From Chondrilla cf. caribensis (lineage: Eukaryota > Porifera > Demospongiae > Chondrillida > Chondrillidae), in NCBI GenBank assembly GCA_964020155.1, contig OZ026559.1:1661345-1725344 (forward strand): a stretch of DNA of 64,000 nucleotides, written 5' to 3'. The position numbers and the translations under genes were made by a program. The notes under the pieces were generated by a model. That model did not search any database and was not told the origin of the DNA. It saw only the letters and a program-made list of their open reading frames with translations. Below, piece after piece: positions 47,778 through 60,660 of the stretch. Positions within the stretch are counted from its first letter, which is position 1. Every line of letters begins with the position of its first letter.

Positions 47778-49648
47778 GTGAGGTTCACTGTTATATTCTC
47801 AGGATTATTATTATTTATTCTAATACTTATAGACTTTAGATTTTAGTTCTCTTTGTCTGCTTAGGATTGAAGTTCTTAACTTCATGCAGACATTGTTAAC
47901 TGTCAAACCTACCTTACTACTATTGCACTACAGCTGACTCGAATACTCCTCAAGACATCGGTAATTCAAAGCAGAAGTCACCAAGTGGTGACAAGGAGCA
48001 GAGGACTACTGAGTATGCACCTGGTCCAGGACCTGACAAACCTACCACAAAATATGATGTTACATGTAAGTCGTCCAGAGTACAGGAGTATTGAGTGTGG
48101 TTACTACAGTTCATATTCTCCATCTATTGTCTGATTCCTATAGCCCTTTCGATAATTAAGGATGATCTGATCCGACTGATTGGATTGAAGACATGTGTCA
48201 AATGGAGTGAATTTTCCCTCTACTTGGGTATAAAGAAGCACATTAGAGATGAGGTATCTCTCAACTGCCATAGAGTGGCAAAGGACTGCTTCATAGAAGT
48301 AGTTGGTCGATGGTTGTCACATGAAGAGGGCACAGGTGACAACCCACGTACATGGGAGACTGTGTTTAGTGCCCTTCGTGATATGGGACAGTCTCATCTT
48401 GTGGAGGAGGTGAAAGCAGAGCTATTTGCAACTAGGGCTATTGAAGGTAAAGGAAGATTTTGAACTTTGTATTACATTGCTGCTTTTAATTTACCTCTTA
48501 CCTCTCTCGTTAGGGAGGGATCAGGCTGATTTGCAGTATACAGAACAAGACAACATTGACACTCTCACTCCCAACAAGGAACAGTCCTCAGATGTACAGA
48601 CTAGAGCTAATGAAGGTTTGTGATCATGTAACCAGGTCTTGTACATGTACAGATAGTTGTTTGTCCTCCCATATCTTGCTTTTAGCTATATTTTTGCATG
48701 TATATTGTTCCCCAATTCCTACCACATTGTTCATATCCACAGATAACCTACTGGTCTTACTGGAGGATGCCCATGAGTCTCAGAGTAGCACTAAAGTTGT
48801 TGCCAAAACACAAGTCTTAGAAATATCTCCCATATCAGATGTACCACAAAATGACAATTCTGGTAGCCTAAGTCAACCTCAGTCTATTGGGCAAGACATT
48901 CTTGACTCTCTCACTCCTGACAAGGAACAGTCCTCACCTTTACAGACTGGAGCCAATAAAGGTTCATACATGCATACATTTTTGAGCTAAATTATTTCAA
49001 ATTCTTCCATGTCTTCCCATATTAGTGTTTCTGAGCACAATGTGTATGCAACTATGCAGTTAACACTATCCTGTTCATGTCCACAGATACCCTCCCAACC
49101 TTGCTGGATGATGTATACGAGTATAAAGATAGTACTAAACCTGTACTCAGAGCTCAATGTGAAGCTCCTGAATCAGATGTACCACAAGAAGATGAGCAGT
49201 CTGGTAGTGAACCTCAACTGAACCAGAAATGTACGTGTAAGATGAACTGACAAAAGATGAACTGAAGAAACTATGATGATGTTATCAATAGATTTAATTT
49301 AGTAACTGTTCGTCTTTGATTTTACTTATAGTACTCAGAATGAAACCAACTGAGGCAGACTTACTTCGACTGGTTGGATCACAGATGTGTGCTAAGTGGA
49401 ATACCTTTGCAGTTTACTTGGGTATCGAGAAGCACATTAGAGATGAAGTATCTTACAAATGCCTCAGAGAACCAAAGGACTGCTTCATAGAAGTAGTTGG
49501 TCGATGGCTGTCACATGAAGATGGTACAGGTGACAACCCACGTACATGGGAGACTGTCTTTAGTGCCCTTCAAGAGATGGGGTTCAGTCTTCTTGTGAAG
49601 GAGGTGACACAGAAACTGTCCAAGAGACTGGAAACCTCCCAACAATAG
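37826..49648 (+). CDS. Gene C: giant ankyrin–Roc–COR–Death–Death protein
   Basis: Exons: 37826-47777, 47934-48065, 48144-48446, 48514-48615, 48743-48961, 49087-49236, 49332-49648, all phase 1, total 3724 codons plus stop. Residues about 30-2690 are ankyrin repeats, Roc about 2700-2895 (GYPKCGKT at 2712, DFAGQ at 2774, IGSHLD at 2841), COR about 2905-3270, then linker, Death domain type 1, linkers E, N, T and Death domain type 2. The start is set by homology with gene B (MQSVNSDLQSIFHQYDD) and lies after a conserved acceptor. Twice the ankyrin length of gene B comes from internal duplication. By family knowledge a Roco GTPase scaffold for Death-domain signalling; ligand and effector unknown. 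Confidence 0.85.
41900..44850 (+). repeat. Tandem 1.7-kb duplication inside the gene C ankyrin region
   Basis: About 41.9-43.13 kb recurs at about 43.6-44.83 kb with an offset of 1699-1705 bp. Stretches of more than 300 bp (for example about 42775-43100 against 44475-44800) look identical by eye, including the rare VSNEHGATPLSVRTDDDQAI segment. The duplication is in frame and recent, or kept alike by conversion. Confidence 0.8.
47934..48065 (+). other. Gene C linker exon L
   Basis: Acceptor TGCACTACAG, donor GTAAGTCG at 48066, phase 1-1. Encodes NTPQDIGNSKQKSPSGDKEQ and on, ending KPTTKYDVTC. Homologous to gene B L1/L2; its 3' end is what is fused to exon 1 in gene A. Confidence 0.7.
48144..48446 (+). 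other. Gene C Death-domain exon 1 (type 1)
   Basis: Acceptor TTCCTATAG, donor GTAAAG (48447). LIRLIGLKTCVKWSEFSLYL, core with SHEEGTGD for SHEDGTGD, ALRDMGQSHLVEEVKAELFA. Confidence 0.8.
48514..49236 (+). other. Gene C linker exons E, N and T
   Basis: 48514-48615 (E), 48743-48961 (N, DNLLVLLEDAHESQSST), 49087-49236 (T, TLPTLLDDVYEYKDST). All phase 1-1, acidic and Ser/Thr-rich. Confidence 0.7.
49332..49648 (+). other. Gene C terminal Death-domain exon (type 2)
   Basis: Acceptor TTACTTATAG. LLRLVGSQMCAKWNTFAVYL, shared core, ALQEMGFSLLVKEV, ending ETSQQ and TAG (49646-49648). Confidence 0.8.
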
Positions 49649-49661
49649 ATTATCATATTCG

Positions 49662-49773
49662 GTGAGTGTCTAGTGAGAGAGCACACAGAAACCCACTGTA
49701 CAGTACACATGCCTGTTTACTCTGTGTCAACTCCACACAATGTACTGATGGTGTTCTTTCCCATTTCCTGCAG
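49662..49773 (+). other. Probable 3'UTR intron after gene C
   Basis: Donor GTGAGT 13 nt after the stop, acceptor TTTCCTGCAG; third copy of the arrangement seen after genes A and B. Confidence 0.5.
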
Positions 49774-50460
49774 AACTTGCACTTTTGCACTAGTTAGGAT
49801 CCGAGTGTGTGTGTTTGTAGTTTATTTTGGCACTTTCAACAAGTTTCCTCAAAATAGTGTTCATTTGCACATGGAAATGATGTTTAACTTTATCTTTGTC
49901 AGGTTAGTTTATAGATAGCACATTCGTGTGTATTCAATTGTATTGTCTTTTGTACTGTGTACCACACCTCAGTAATCCATACATTATTACCCACATCTCA
50001 ATGTGTACTCTATGGGAAGGTCCTATACTGGAATCCATCTGTGTGGTACCACTCTTTCCTGATTACATGTTGTCCTCAATAGAGAGGTACCACTGTAGAG
50101 AACTCTATATCCTATTCCCAAAATGTCCTTAATGGATAGGTTTTGTATATAATGTAGAAGATTTTAGTCCAACAATCTTCAGCGATTTCTATTGGACCAT
50201 GCACATTACACTCACACACAATCACACACACAAACACAGTCTCAAAGTGTCCTTAGTGGACAGGTTTTACCACATGTACATATACTTTACAACTGTACTT
50301 GTCTTCTCCCAATTCTACAGCACTTTTGCTCTTTACGTTAATACCTTTTGGTGTTATTGTGTGTACTCTTTCACGAGTACCTTTTTTAAGAAGAATTAAT
50401 TCTGATAATTAGTGGAGATTATCCTTCTCCAGTCATCTCATCCTCTCAACATGGTAAGTG
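49774..50460. other. Post-gene spacer, unit C
   Basis: Homologous to 4713-5400: MITE-like pieces and, at about 50451, the ATG|GTAAGT site. Confidence 0.4.
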
Positions 50461-50660
50461 GAACGACTACTGATACATTGTCAATGTTGTGGTCATGTGA
50501 GGTTCACATGGGATGTGGTGTGTTGTACACTAGTATCCATTGTGTGTGTACAGATGTACAGTACAGGACGTTGTAGTGTGAATGTGTAAAAATTAAGCTG
50601 GTTATTGTGTTTGTGGTATATTACCATGGCAACCATTGCACCCACTCTTTAGAGTCCTGG

Positions 50661-50777
50661 ATGAGAACTACTTTTGCTGTCGGAATATCTGTTGGTGACA
50701 ATAACAGTTCCTGTTTGGTCAACACCATCACTGAAGCTTATACACCAGTGTTAGATGGTGTACTTAACCCACAGTAG
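50661..50777 (+). CDS. Short conserved ORF, unit C copy
   Basis: 38 codons, FAVGISVGDNN, SSCLVNTITEAY, VLDGVLNPQ then TAG. A second partial copy follows at 52170-52380. Unassigned; see 5591-5707. Confidence 0.25.
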   Translation: MRTTFAVGISVGDNNSSCLVNTITEAYTPVLDGVLNPQ

Positions 50778-50928
50778 AGACAACAGCTCTCATTATCAGA
50801 ATTTAATGATAATTGCAAGGAGTCATAAAGATATCCCAACTGGTGTTATGGTTAGTTTTGACACTCATGAACATGCATACATGCACACATGCACACACCC
50901 ATTCAGGTACTGTATGCTCATTAACATA

Positions 50929-51148
50929 TCTTTCCCTCTACCTTGGTGTAGACTAACACATAAGAGTAACACATTAGAGATGAGGTATCTCTCAACTGCC
51001 ATAGAGTGGCAAAGGACTGCTTCATAGAAGTAGTTGGTCAATGGCTGTCACAGGAAGATGATGATACAGGTGACAACCCAATTACATAGGAGACTGTCTT
51101 TACCAAAAAGAGGCTCCTATCATTCCTCAGCGGAATTTGGCAAGGAAT
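50929..51148 (+). pseudogene. Degenerate Death-domain copy C1
   Basis: Stop before HIRDEV, extra GAT in the core (GAAGATGATGATACAGG), and the TW helix Trp changed to a stop (ACATAGGAG). Confidence 0.65.
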
Positions 51149-51305
51149 CGTAAACTTTGTCCTTGTTATGCCGTGGTTAGTTTATATATGTATGTACACA
51201 TGCACACACATGCATGCATGCAAATACACACATTCACTCACCTGTACACATGTATGATGTAAACACAAGCAAACACACATGCACTGTGTGCTCAGTGTCA
51301 CCTTC

Positions 51306-51529
51306 CCCTCTACATGTAGAGGAAATTCAACTCCCTCTAGTTGAGTGTAGAGGAGCACATTATAGAGATGAAGTATATATCTCTCAACTGCCATAGAGTG
51401 GTAAAGGACTGCTTCATAGAAGTAGTTGGTCGATGGCTGTCACATGAAGATGGTACAGGTGACAACCCACGTACATGGGAGACTGTCTTTACCAAAAAGA
51501 AGCTCCTATCACTCCTCAAGGGAATTTGA
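51306..51529 (+). pseudogene. Death-domain copy C2, open core
   Basis: ISLNCHRVVKDCFIEVVGRW, SHEDGTGDNPRTWETVF and KKKLLSLLKGI to TGA are in one open frame. The first helices are lacking. Confidence 0.55.
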
Positions 51530-51584
51530 TAAGGATTTGTAAACATTGTCCTTTCTATACTGTGGTTAGTTCACATACGTATAT

Positions 51585-51806
51585 TCACCTGCACACACAT
51601 GCATGCATGTATGCAATATACACACATTCACCCACCCGCACACATGCATTTTGTAAATACATGCAAACACACATACAATGTGTACTCAGTGTCACCTTCC
51701 CCTCTACTTTTTGTATTTCCACATGCAAACACATACATGTATGCATGTACGTGTGTATATACACATACCCTCTCTCACACATGTGATGAAACACATGCAA
51801 ACACAC
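51585..51806. repeat. CA/CATG-rich segment, partly duplicated
   Basis: ACACATGCAAACACACAT-type sequence between Death-exon copies, matching 6130-6340. ORFs on both strands are composition artefacts. Confidence 0.6.
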
Positions 51807-51831
51807 ATACTATGTGTGCTCAGTGTCACCT

Positions 51832-52080
51832 TCTTGTCTACTTGTGTGTAGAGGAAATTCAACTCTCTCTAGTTGAGTGTAGAGGAACACATTATAGAGA
51901 TGAAGTATCTCTCAACTGCCATAGAGTGGCAAAGGACTGCTTCATAGAAGTAGTTGGTCGATGGCTGTCACGTGAAGATGATACAGGTGACAGCCCACAT
52001 ACATGGGAGACTGTCTTTAACAAAAAGAAGCTCCTATCACTCCTCAAGAGAATTTGGCAGAAAGACATCAGCATTGTCAA
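51832..52080 (+). pseudogene. Death-domain copy C3, open core
   Basis: Acceptor-like TTGTGTGTAG and an open frame through SREDDTGDSPHTWETVF and KKKLLSLLKRIWQK, homologous to A2. Confidence 0.55.
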
Positions 52081-52412
52081 GTGTTATGCTGTGGTTAGTT
52101 CACATACATCCATGACCTCCACAGACATATGCATGGCATGTTATATTGTACACATGTACAGTGACTGAATGGTTACCATGGCGACCATATTCCGCCCACT
52201 TTTCAGAGTCCTGGATTGGAACTACTGTTCACTGTCCAAAATTTTGTGGGTGACAATAGCAGTTCCTGTTTGGTCAACACCATCACTGAAGCTTATACGC
52301 CAGTGTTAGATGGTGTACTTAACCCACAATGGAGACCACAGCTCTCATTATCAGAATTGGACAATTGTAAAGAGACATAAAGGTATCTTAACTGGTGTTG
52401 TGGTTAGTTTCA

Positions 52413-52560
<148 letters not shown>

Positions 52561-52612
52561 GCACACACACAGTACACACACACACCCATACAGGTACTGT
52601 ATGCTAAGTAAC

Positions 52613-52830
52613 ATATCTCTCCCTCTACCTGGGTGCAGAGTAACACATTAGAGATGAAGTATCTCTCAACTGCCATAACGTGGCAAAGGACTGCTTCATA
52701 GAAGTAGTTGGTCGATGGCTGTCACATGAAGATGGTACAGGTGACAGCCCACATACATGAAAGACTGTCTTTACCAAAAAGAGGCTCCCATCACTCCTCA
52801 GGGGAATTTGGCAAGGAGTCGTAAACTTTG
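52613..52830 (+). pseudogene. Degenerate Death-domain copy C4
   Basis: GAGTAACAC stop as in A1 and B1, and ACATGAAAG in place of ACATGGGAG (Trp to stop). Confidence 0.65.
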
Positions 52831-52972
52831 TCCTTGTTATGCTGTGGTTAGTTTATATGTATGTACACATGCACACACAAGCATGCATGCAAATACACAC
52901 ATTCACCCACCCGCACACATGTATTATGTAAACACATGCAAACACACATGCACTGTGTGCTCAGTGTCACCT

Positions 52973-53234
52973 TCCCCTCTACATGTGTGTAGAGAAAATT
53001 CAACTCACTCTAGTTGAGTGTAGAGGAACACATTAGAGATGAACTGTCTCTCAACTGCCATAGAGTGGCAAAGGACTGCTTCATAGAAGTAGTTGGTCGA
53101 TGGCTGTCACATGAAGATGGTACAGGTGACAACCCACGTACATGGGAGACTGTCTTTACCAAAAGAAGCTCCTAACCCTCCTCAAGAGGATGATGAATCC
53201 AGTTGTGAACCTCTCTACTGGACCACATGTGAAG
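52973..53234 (+). pseudogene. Degenerate Death-domain copy C5
   Basis: Core intact (VVGRWLSHEDGTGDNPRTWE), then one A missing in the Lys run (ACCAAAAGAAGC), shifting the frame. Ends at donor GTGAGA. Counterpart of A3 with an A2-type front. Confidence 0.6.
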
Positions 53235-53297
53235 GTGAGATGATCTCATAATGCTTTTTTGAGTATCCTTATGACCATTCTTTGGTTCTATTTATAG

Positions 53298-53579
53298 TGC
53301 TCCAGATTCAACTCACAGAAGCACACCTAGTAAGATTGGTAGGATCACAGGATGTGTGCTCAGTGAATACCCATCCTTCTACCAGGGTGTAGAGGAGGAC
53401 ATTAGAGATGAAGTATCTCTAAAGTGCCATAGAGTGGCAAAGGACTGCTTCATAGAAGTAGTTGGTCTTTGGCTGTCACATGAAGATGGTACAGGTGACA
53501 ACCCACATACATGGGAGACCGTCTTTACCAAAAAGAAGCTCCTATCACTTCTCAAGGGAATTTGTATACAGTATCCTAG
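53298..53579 (+). pseudogene. Degenerate Death-domain copy C6
   Basis: Starts at acceptor TTTATAG with IQLTEAHLVRLVGSQDVC; same one-base loss as A4 (CAGTGAATACC). Core VVGLWLSHEDGTGDNPHTWE is intact. Confidence 0.65.
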
Positions 53580-53751
53580 CTAAGGTTATGGTTCGTTTTA
53601 ATGTACATGCAGAAGCATACACACAAAAACACCCACCCACGTACACACATTCATGCATACATACACATACACACATACACACATATGTATATATACACAT
53701 ACATACATACATATGTACGTATGCACACAAATATGTGCAGCTGTATTCAGT

Positions 53752-54060
53752 GAATATGTTTCTCTTCACTTATGTGTAGAAGAACACATTGGAAAAAATA
53801 TATATCTAAATGTCAAGGACAGGGAGTCTGGACCACACATGTAGGTAAGACATACAAATAATCATACTAATACTCACTGTCCTCATACAACACTTCTTTG
53901 GTTGTTGCTTGGCCTTGTAGTGTTCCAGGTTGAAGCAGCTGAAGCACTGCTGGTAGGATTGGTTGGAATACTGAAGTGTGCTCAGTGGATATGAGGTTCC
54001 TCTACTAGGATCAAGTAGAGAAGCACATTAGAGATGATTAATCTCTCAAATCCCAAGAAT
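53752..54060 (+). pseudogene. Death-domain remnants C7 and C8
   Basis: 53752-53844 is the coreless remnant like A5, with donor GTAAGA. 53921-54060 is the N-terminal half like A6 (QVEAAEALLVGLVGILKC) after acceptor CCTTGTAG. Confidence 0.5.
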
Positions 54061-54137
54061 GACGAGACAATTAATCTGCCCTAGAGTGTGTCCACACACA
54101 CATGGACACACACACACACTAATGTGTGCTATGTTCA

Positions 54138-54347
54138 AAATCCCTCTACCTCGGTGTAGAGGAGCATATTAGAGACATACTCAACTGCCATTGAGTGGTA
54201 AAGGACTGCTTCATAGAAGTAGTTGGTCAATGGCTGTCACATGAAGATGGTACAGTCTGGTCTCATGAAGTGAACAAGATGTTCATGTCTCTCTCACTAC
54301 TGACAACAGGCAACAGTCTTGACCTGCACAGACTGGAGCTGATGAAG
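54138..54347 (+). pseudogene. Death-domain copy C9 joined to linker remnant
   Basis: CFIEVVGQWLSHEDGT then linker-like sequence, as in A7 and B5. Confidence 0.55.
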
Positions 54348-55610
54348 GTTCGTATTTATGTACATACATTATCCTGTATATTGTCCTCTAAATTCTAAAT
54401 TTCCTGTCAACCCTATCTGTGTGGTACCATTGCTACTCCATCACATATTGTCTTCAATAGAGAGGTACCATTATACAAAATGTCATATCCTAGTCTCAAA
54501 GTGTCCTTAATGGACAGGTTCTGCCATATGCATACACAATCAAACGCACACCCATGTACAATCACGTACATAATCTGGTACAATCTCAATTCTGTTCTCA
54601 GCATGTTTTCCAGTGGACATGTAGACCGAATATTATTTTGGTGTGTTGGAATGGTCAACATGTCACAGAGCCTGTCATATGGTGGTGAACTGTACTCACC
54701 TCATCACGTCCATGTACAATAGCATTCAATAGTATCATTCAGAGATGATTTTCATATATCGAACTAGTTGCTGTATTTACCAACAAGTGCATGTATGTAG
54801 CATTGTTTATTCCTATTATAATAATTATTATCAGTTTAATTCATTGCAATTATTATTATAATAATGTGTGTGCATTTTTATTATTTTACATTAATATTAA
54901 TATCTTAATACGTATGTACATTTGTATATATATGTATTATTAATATCATAATATGTATTGCTATTATGATGCAATGTCAAACTGAATTCAAACATATCAT
55001 ATTCTATATTATAGCTCTTCCACATATAATACATATATGATCATCTATTCAAGTGTTTGCAAATTGATTTCAATGATTCCGGGCATGCATCAGATGGGTA
55101 TAATTAAAATAATAGTTAATAAAATTAATAACCAACTATTATTAATTAATAATAGTTTAAACAAAACCTGTATGTTATCTGTAAAGTGCATGATTAGTCC
55201 AAGAAGTGAAGTTCACAAAATGGATATGCAATTATATGATTATAAATTTAAAATAATAATAATTATTACAATAATATAATTGAAATCATGCAATGGCAAT
55301 GAAGGCTTCATATCGTATAACACAACACACAACTAATAATATACGTATACATTATTATAATAGCAATAGCTATAATGATAATAAAAGGCTAATGATAATT
55401 ATAATAATATTATATATTACGTATTTTAACACATTTCAAATAGCATCAATTTTACTTAATATTTTGTGAAAAGATGAAATTAGGTATAATATTCATTCAT
55501 TCTCTATTTCCCCCCATAATATACATATTTGAAAATGCCAAACACCTCTGAAAGTACCTCATATAACAGGCCAGGTGTGGAGGTGAGGAGTGCTTCATGA
55601 TCTAGATCTG
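54348..55610. other. AT-rich spacer, unit C
   Basis: MITE-like pieces (about 54400-54540), then AT-rich low-complexity DNA homologous to 8650-9650. No genes recognised. Confidence 0.5.
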
Positions 55611-55619
55611 GACATCAGC

Positions 55620-58600
55620 TAGGTCTGGAACATACATCAGCTTGACATGTCCCCTCTGCCATGAGCTACCCAAGAAGGTGATTAGCATCTAATCCTTATT
55701 CTCTCCCATACATTGATAATATTAACCACCTCAGAATAAACCTCGGTCTACAGGCTACATATATGGAGATGGGAAGTGTATCAATGCTTAGACCAATTTA
55801 CCAGCTGTGTGTAGAAAAAATATCAGGTTGACACACCCCCTCTGCCATGAGTTACGCATTAAGACAATTAGCATTTTTATTCCTATTCTCTCCCATACAT
55901 TAATAATAATTAAGCACCTCAGAATAAACCTAGGTGTACAGGCCACATGTATGGAGATGGGAAGTGTTTCAAAGCTTAGACCAATTTACCAGATGTGTGT
56001 AGAAAAAATATCAGGTTGACACACCCCCTCTGCCATGAGTTACGCATTAAGACAATTTTCATTTTTATTCCTATTCTCTCCCATACATTGATAATAATTA
56101 AGCACCTCAGAATAAACCTAGGTGTACAGGCCACATATATGGAGATGGGAAGTGTTTCAAAGCTTAGACCAATGTACCAGATGTGTGTAGAAAAAATATC
56201 AGGTTGACACACCCCCTCTGCCATGAGTTACGCAATAAAACAATTTGCATTATTATTCCTATTCTCTCCCATACATTCATAATAATTAAGCACCTCAGAA
56301 TAAACCTAGCTTCATAGGCTACATATATGGAGATGGAAAGTGTTTCAAAGGTTAGACCAATTTACCAGCTGTGTGTAGAAAAGATATCAGCTTGACACAC
56401 CCCCTCTGCCATGAGTTACGCAATAAGACAATTTGCATTTTTATTCCTATTCTCTCCCATACAATTGATAATAATTAAACACCTCAGAATAAACCTATGT
56501 TTACAGGCCACATATATGGAGATGGGAAACGTTTCAACGCTTAGACCAATTTACCAGTTGTGTGTAGAAACAATATCAGCTTGACACACCCCCTCTGCCA
56601 TGAGTTACGCATTAAGACAATTTGCATTTTTATTCCTATTCTCTCCCATACATTAATAATAATTAAGCACCTCAGAATAAACCTAGATTTACAGACCACA
56701 TATATGGAGATGGGAAGTGTTTCAAAGCTTAGACCAATTTACCAGCTGTGTGTAGAAAAAAATATCAGCTTGACACACCCCCTCTGCCATGAGTTATGCA
56801 ATAAGACATTTTGCATTTTTATTCCTATTCTCTCCCATACATTCATAATAATTAAGCACCTCAGAATAAACCTAGCTTCATAGGCTACATATATGGAGAT
56901 GGGAAGTGTTTCAATGCTTAGACCAATTTACCAGTTGTGTGTAGAAAAAATATCAGCTTGACACACCCCCTCTGCCATGATTAACGCAATAAGACAATTT
57001 GCATTTTTATTCCTATTCTCTCCCATACATTGATAATAATTAACCACCTCAGAATAAACCTAGCTTCATAGGCCACATATATGGAGATGGGAAGTGTTTC
57101 AATGCTTAGACCAATTTACCAGCTGTGTGTAGAAACAATATCAGGTTGACACACCCCTCTGCCATGAGTTACGCAATATAGACAATTTGCATTTTTATTC
57201 CTATTCTCTCCCATACATTGAATAAACCTAGCTTCATAGGCCACATATATGGGGATGGGGTGTGTTTCAAAGCTTAGACCAATTTACCAGTTGTGTGTAG
57301 AAACAATATCAGCTTGACACCCCCCCTCTTCCATGAGTTACGCATTAAGACAATTTGCATTTTTATTCCTATTCTCTCCCATACATTGATAATAATTAAA
57401 CACCTCAGAATAAACCTATGTTTACAGGCCATATATATGGAGATGGGAAGTGGTTCAAAGGTTAGACCAATTTACCAGATGTGTGTAGAAAAAATATCAG
57501 CTTGACACCCCCCCTCTGCCATGAGTTATGCAATAAGACAATTTGCATTTTTATTCCTATTCTCTCCCATACAATTGATAATAATTAAACACCTCAGAAT
57601 AAACCTATGTTTACAGGCCACATATATGGAGATGGGAAGCGTTTCAACGCTTAGACCAATTTACCAGTTGCGTGTAGAAAAAATATCAGCTTGACACAAC
57701 CCCTCTGCCATGAGTTACGCAATAAGATAATTAGCATTTTTATTCCTGTTCTCTCCATTATATTGATAATAACTAAACACCTCAGAATAAACCTAGCTTC
57801 ATAGGCTACATATATGGAGATGGGAAGTGTTTCAAAGGTTAGACCAATTTACCAGTTGTGTGTAGAAAAAATATCAGCTTGACACCCCCCCTCTGCCATG
57901 AGTTATGCAATAAGACAATTTGCATTTTTATTCCTATTCTCTATCATACATTGATAATAATTAACCACCTCAGAATAAACCTAGCTTCATAGGCTACATA
58001 TATGGAGATGGGAAGTGTTTCAAAGGTTAGACCAATTTACCAGTTGTGTGTAGAAAAAATATCAGCTTGACACAACCCCTCTGCCATGAGTTACGCATTA
58101 AGACAATTAGCATTTTTATTCCTATTCTCTCCATTACATTCATAATAATTAAGCACCTCAGAATATACCTAGCTTCATAGGCTACATATATGGAGATGGG
58201 AAGTGTTTCAAAGCTTAGACCAATTTACCAGTTGTGTGTAGAAAAAATATCAGCTTGACACACCCCCTCTGCCATGAGTTATGCAATAAGATAATTAGCA
58301 TTTTTATTCCTATTCTCTCCCATACATTGATAATAACCAAACACCTCAGAATAAACCTAGGTTTACAGGCCACATATATGGAGATGGGAAGTGTTTCAAA
58401 GGTTAGACCAATTTACCAGCTGTGTGTAGAAAAAATATCAGCTTGACACCCCCTCTCTGCCATGAGTTATGCAATAAGACAATTTGCATTTTTATTCCTA
58501 TTCTCTCCCATACATTCATAATTATTAAACACCTCAGAATAAACCTAGCTTCATAGGCTACATATATGGAGATGGGAAGTGTTTCAAAGGTTAGACCAAT

Positions 58601-59720
58601 TTACCAGCTGTGTGTAGAAAAAAATATCAGCTTGATACACCCCCTCTGCCATGAGTTACGCAATAAGACAATTTGCATTTTTATTCCTATTCTCTCCCAT
58701 ACATTGATAATAATTAAGCACCTCAGAATAAACCTAGGTTTACAGGCCACATATATGGAGATGGGAAGTGTTTCAAAGCTTAGACCAATTTACCAGATGT
58801 GTGTAGAAAAAATATCAGCTTGACACCCCCCTCTGCCATGAGTTACGCAATAAGACAATTTGCATTTTTATTCCTATTCTCTCCCATACAATTGATAATA
58901 ATTATGCACCTCAGAATAAACCTATGTTTACAGGCCATATATATGGAGATGGGAAGTGGTTCAAAGGTTAGACCAATTTACCAGATGTGTGTAGAAAAAA
59001 TATCAGCTTGACACCCCCCCTCTGCCATGAGTTATGCAATAAGACAATTTGCATTTTTAGTCCTATTCTCTCCCATACATTCATAATAATTAAGCACCTC
59101 AGAATAAACCTAGGTTTACAGGCTGCCTATATGGAGATGAAAAGTACTTCAAAGTTTGGAACAATTTACCAGTTGTGAGTAGAAAAATTATCAGTTTGAC
59201 ACCCCCCCTCTGCCATGAGTTATGCAATAAGATAATTAGCATTTTTATTCCTATTCTCTCCCATACATTGTATATATATTAACCACCTCAGAATAAACCT
59301 AGGTTTACAGGCCACATATATGGAGATGGGAAGTGTTTTAAAGTTTAGACCAATTTACCAGCTATGTGTAGAAAAAATACCAGCTTGACACACCCCCTCT
59401 GCCATGAGATACACAATAACGTAATAAGGAAATTTGCATTTTTATTCCTATTCTTTCCCATACATATTATGTTAACCATATATATAATATAATAATAAGT
59501 AGTAACGTAAGTAATGTGAGTAACGTAATAAGAAAATTTGCATTTTTATTCCAATTCTCTCCCATATATTGTTGATATTAACCACCTCAGAATTAGCCCA
59601 ACCCTGTGACACAGACCACATATAGGAAGATGGGAAGTGTTTCAAAGTTTGGATTAATTGACCAGCTTGGCGTGAAATAAATATCAGCTTGACACCCCCT
59701 TTACCATGACCTATGCAAGA
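55620..59720. repeat. 188-bp satellite array, unit C (about 22 copies)
   Basis: Same repeat as 9660-10855 and 29100-34400. One copy near 57180-57335 is shortened, and the last copies (59400-59720) are divergent like those at the end of array A. Confidence 0.9.
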
Positions 59721-60148
59721 AGGTACCTATGTAGCATTTTATCCCTATTCTCTGAATAACAAGGTATACAATACCTCCATTGGTATGTACTACTTACAAA
59801 AGCATACAACTGTACTTCTGTATGTATGTACATTAGCACATTCCAATGATAAGTGACGTGTGACGAGACCTTGTGGTGACCATCTGGCTTTTACTGATTT
59901 GAATTTGGACTCTTATTTAATGTAGGGAAGCCTTCAGCCTTGAAGGCTACATTTCAAGACATCCACAATAAATAAATCAATATAACAGTTTAACACATAC
60001 ACAAAAAGATTGCAGACAATGTCTAATAGTTACATAGAAGAGTTTTAATTCAGTGTTCGTTAGCCTTGGTCCTCTCTTTGTGTCTTCCCATGTGTGGGCA
60101 GAGGTGCAAGGGAAAAATTATTATCATGTGCATGAACAGTTATAATTT
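59721..60148. other. Unique spacer, unit C
   Basis: Close match to 10856-11290 of unit A. No gene seen. Confidence 0.45.
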
Positions 60149-60223
60149 ATCACTACTGCCAGGATTTGAACCAGGAGGGGACCATTTGGTACAGCTATCA
60201 TCCTCCTCATCAGCTAACTGCAC
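60149..60223 (-). repeat. tRNA-derived SINE-like element, unit C
   Basis: Minus-strand box B GGTTCAAATCC (60162-60172) and box A-like TAGCTGATGAGG (60205-60216), again spanning 55 nt. Same element as 11298-11371. Confidence 0.5.
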
Positions 60224-60660
60224 TCCCTCCAATCATGTGTATATGTGCATGCTTCTCAGCAAATGTAGTATATTCACACTCTATATTATATGATTCTCTG
60301 TATGTTTATTACATGCTATTTTTTATATATAGATAAATGTAATATAAAACTAATAATATCGTATGGTTTATGTAGTGTATATGTTAGCATTGCATACAAG
60401 CATAATTAATTATAATAATGTACAAGTCCTAAAAATTAGAATATTATTACACATTGTATCACATGCATAATTGTACCATATTATAGCAATTTATCTGATT
60501 TATGTAATCATAATAATAATAATAAAAACAAATCAGTCAATGTCATGATAACAGATAGGAAAAGAGTTTGAGGAATTCTCCTACTTATAACCAACAAGGA
60601 TGTGGTCTTCGAGTTTATGTTCACAAACTATAAAACAGCAAATCATGCAAAATAATATTA

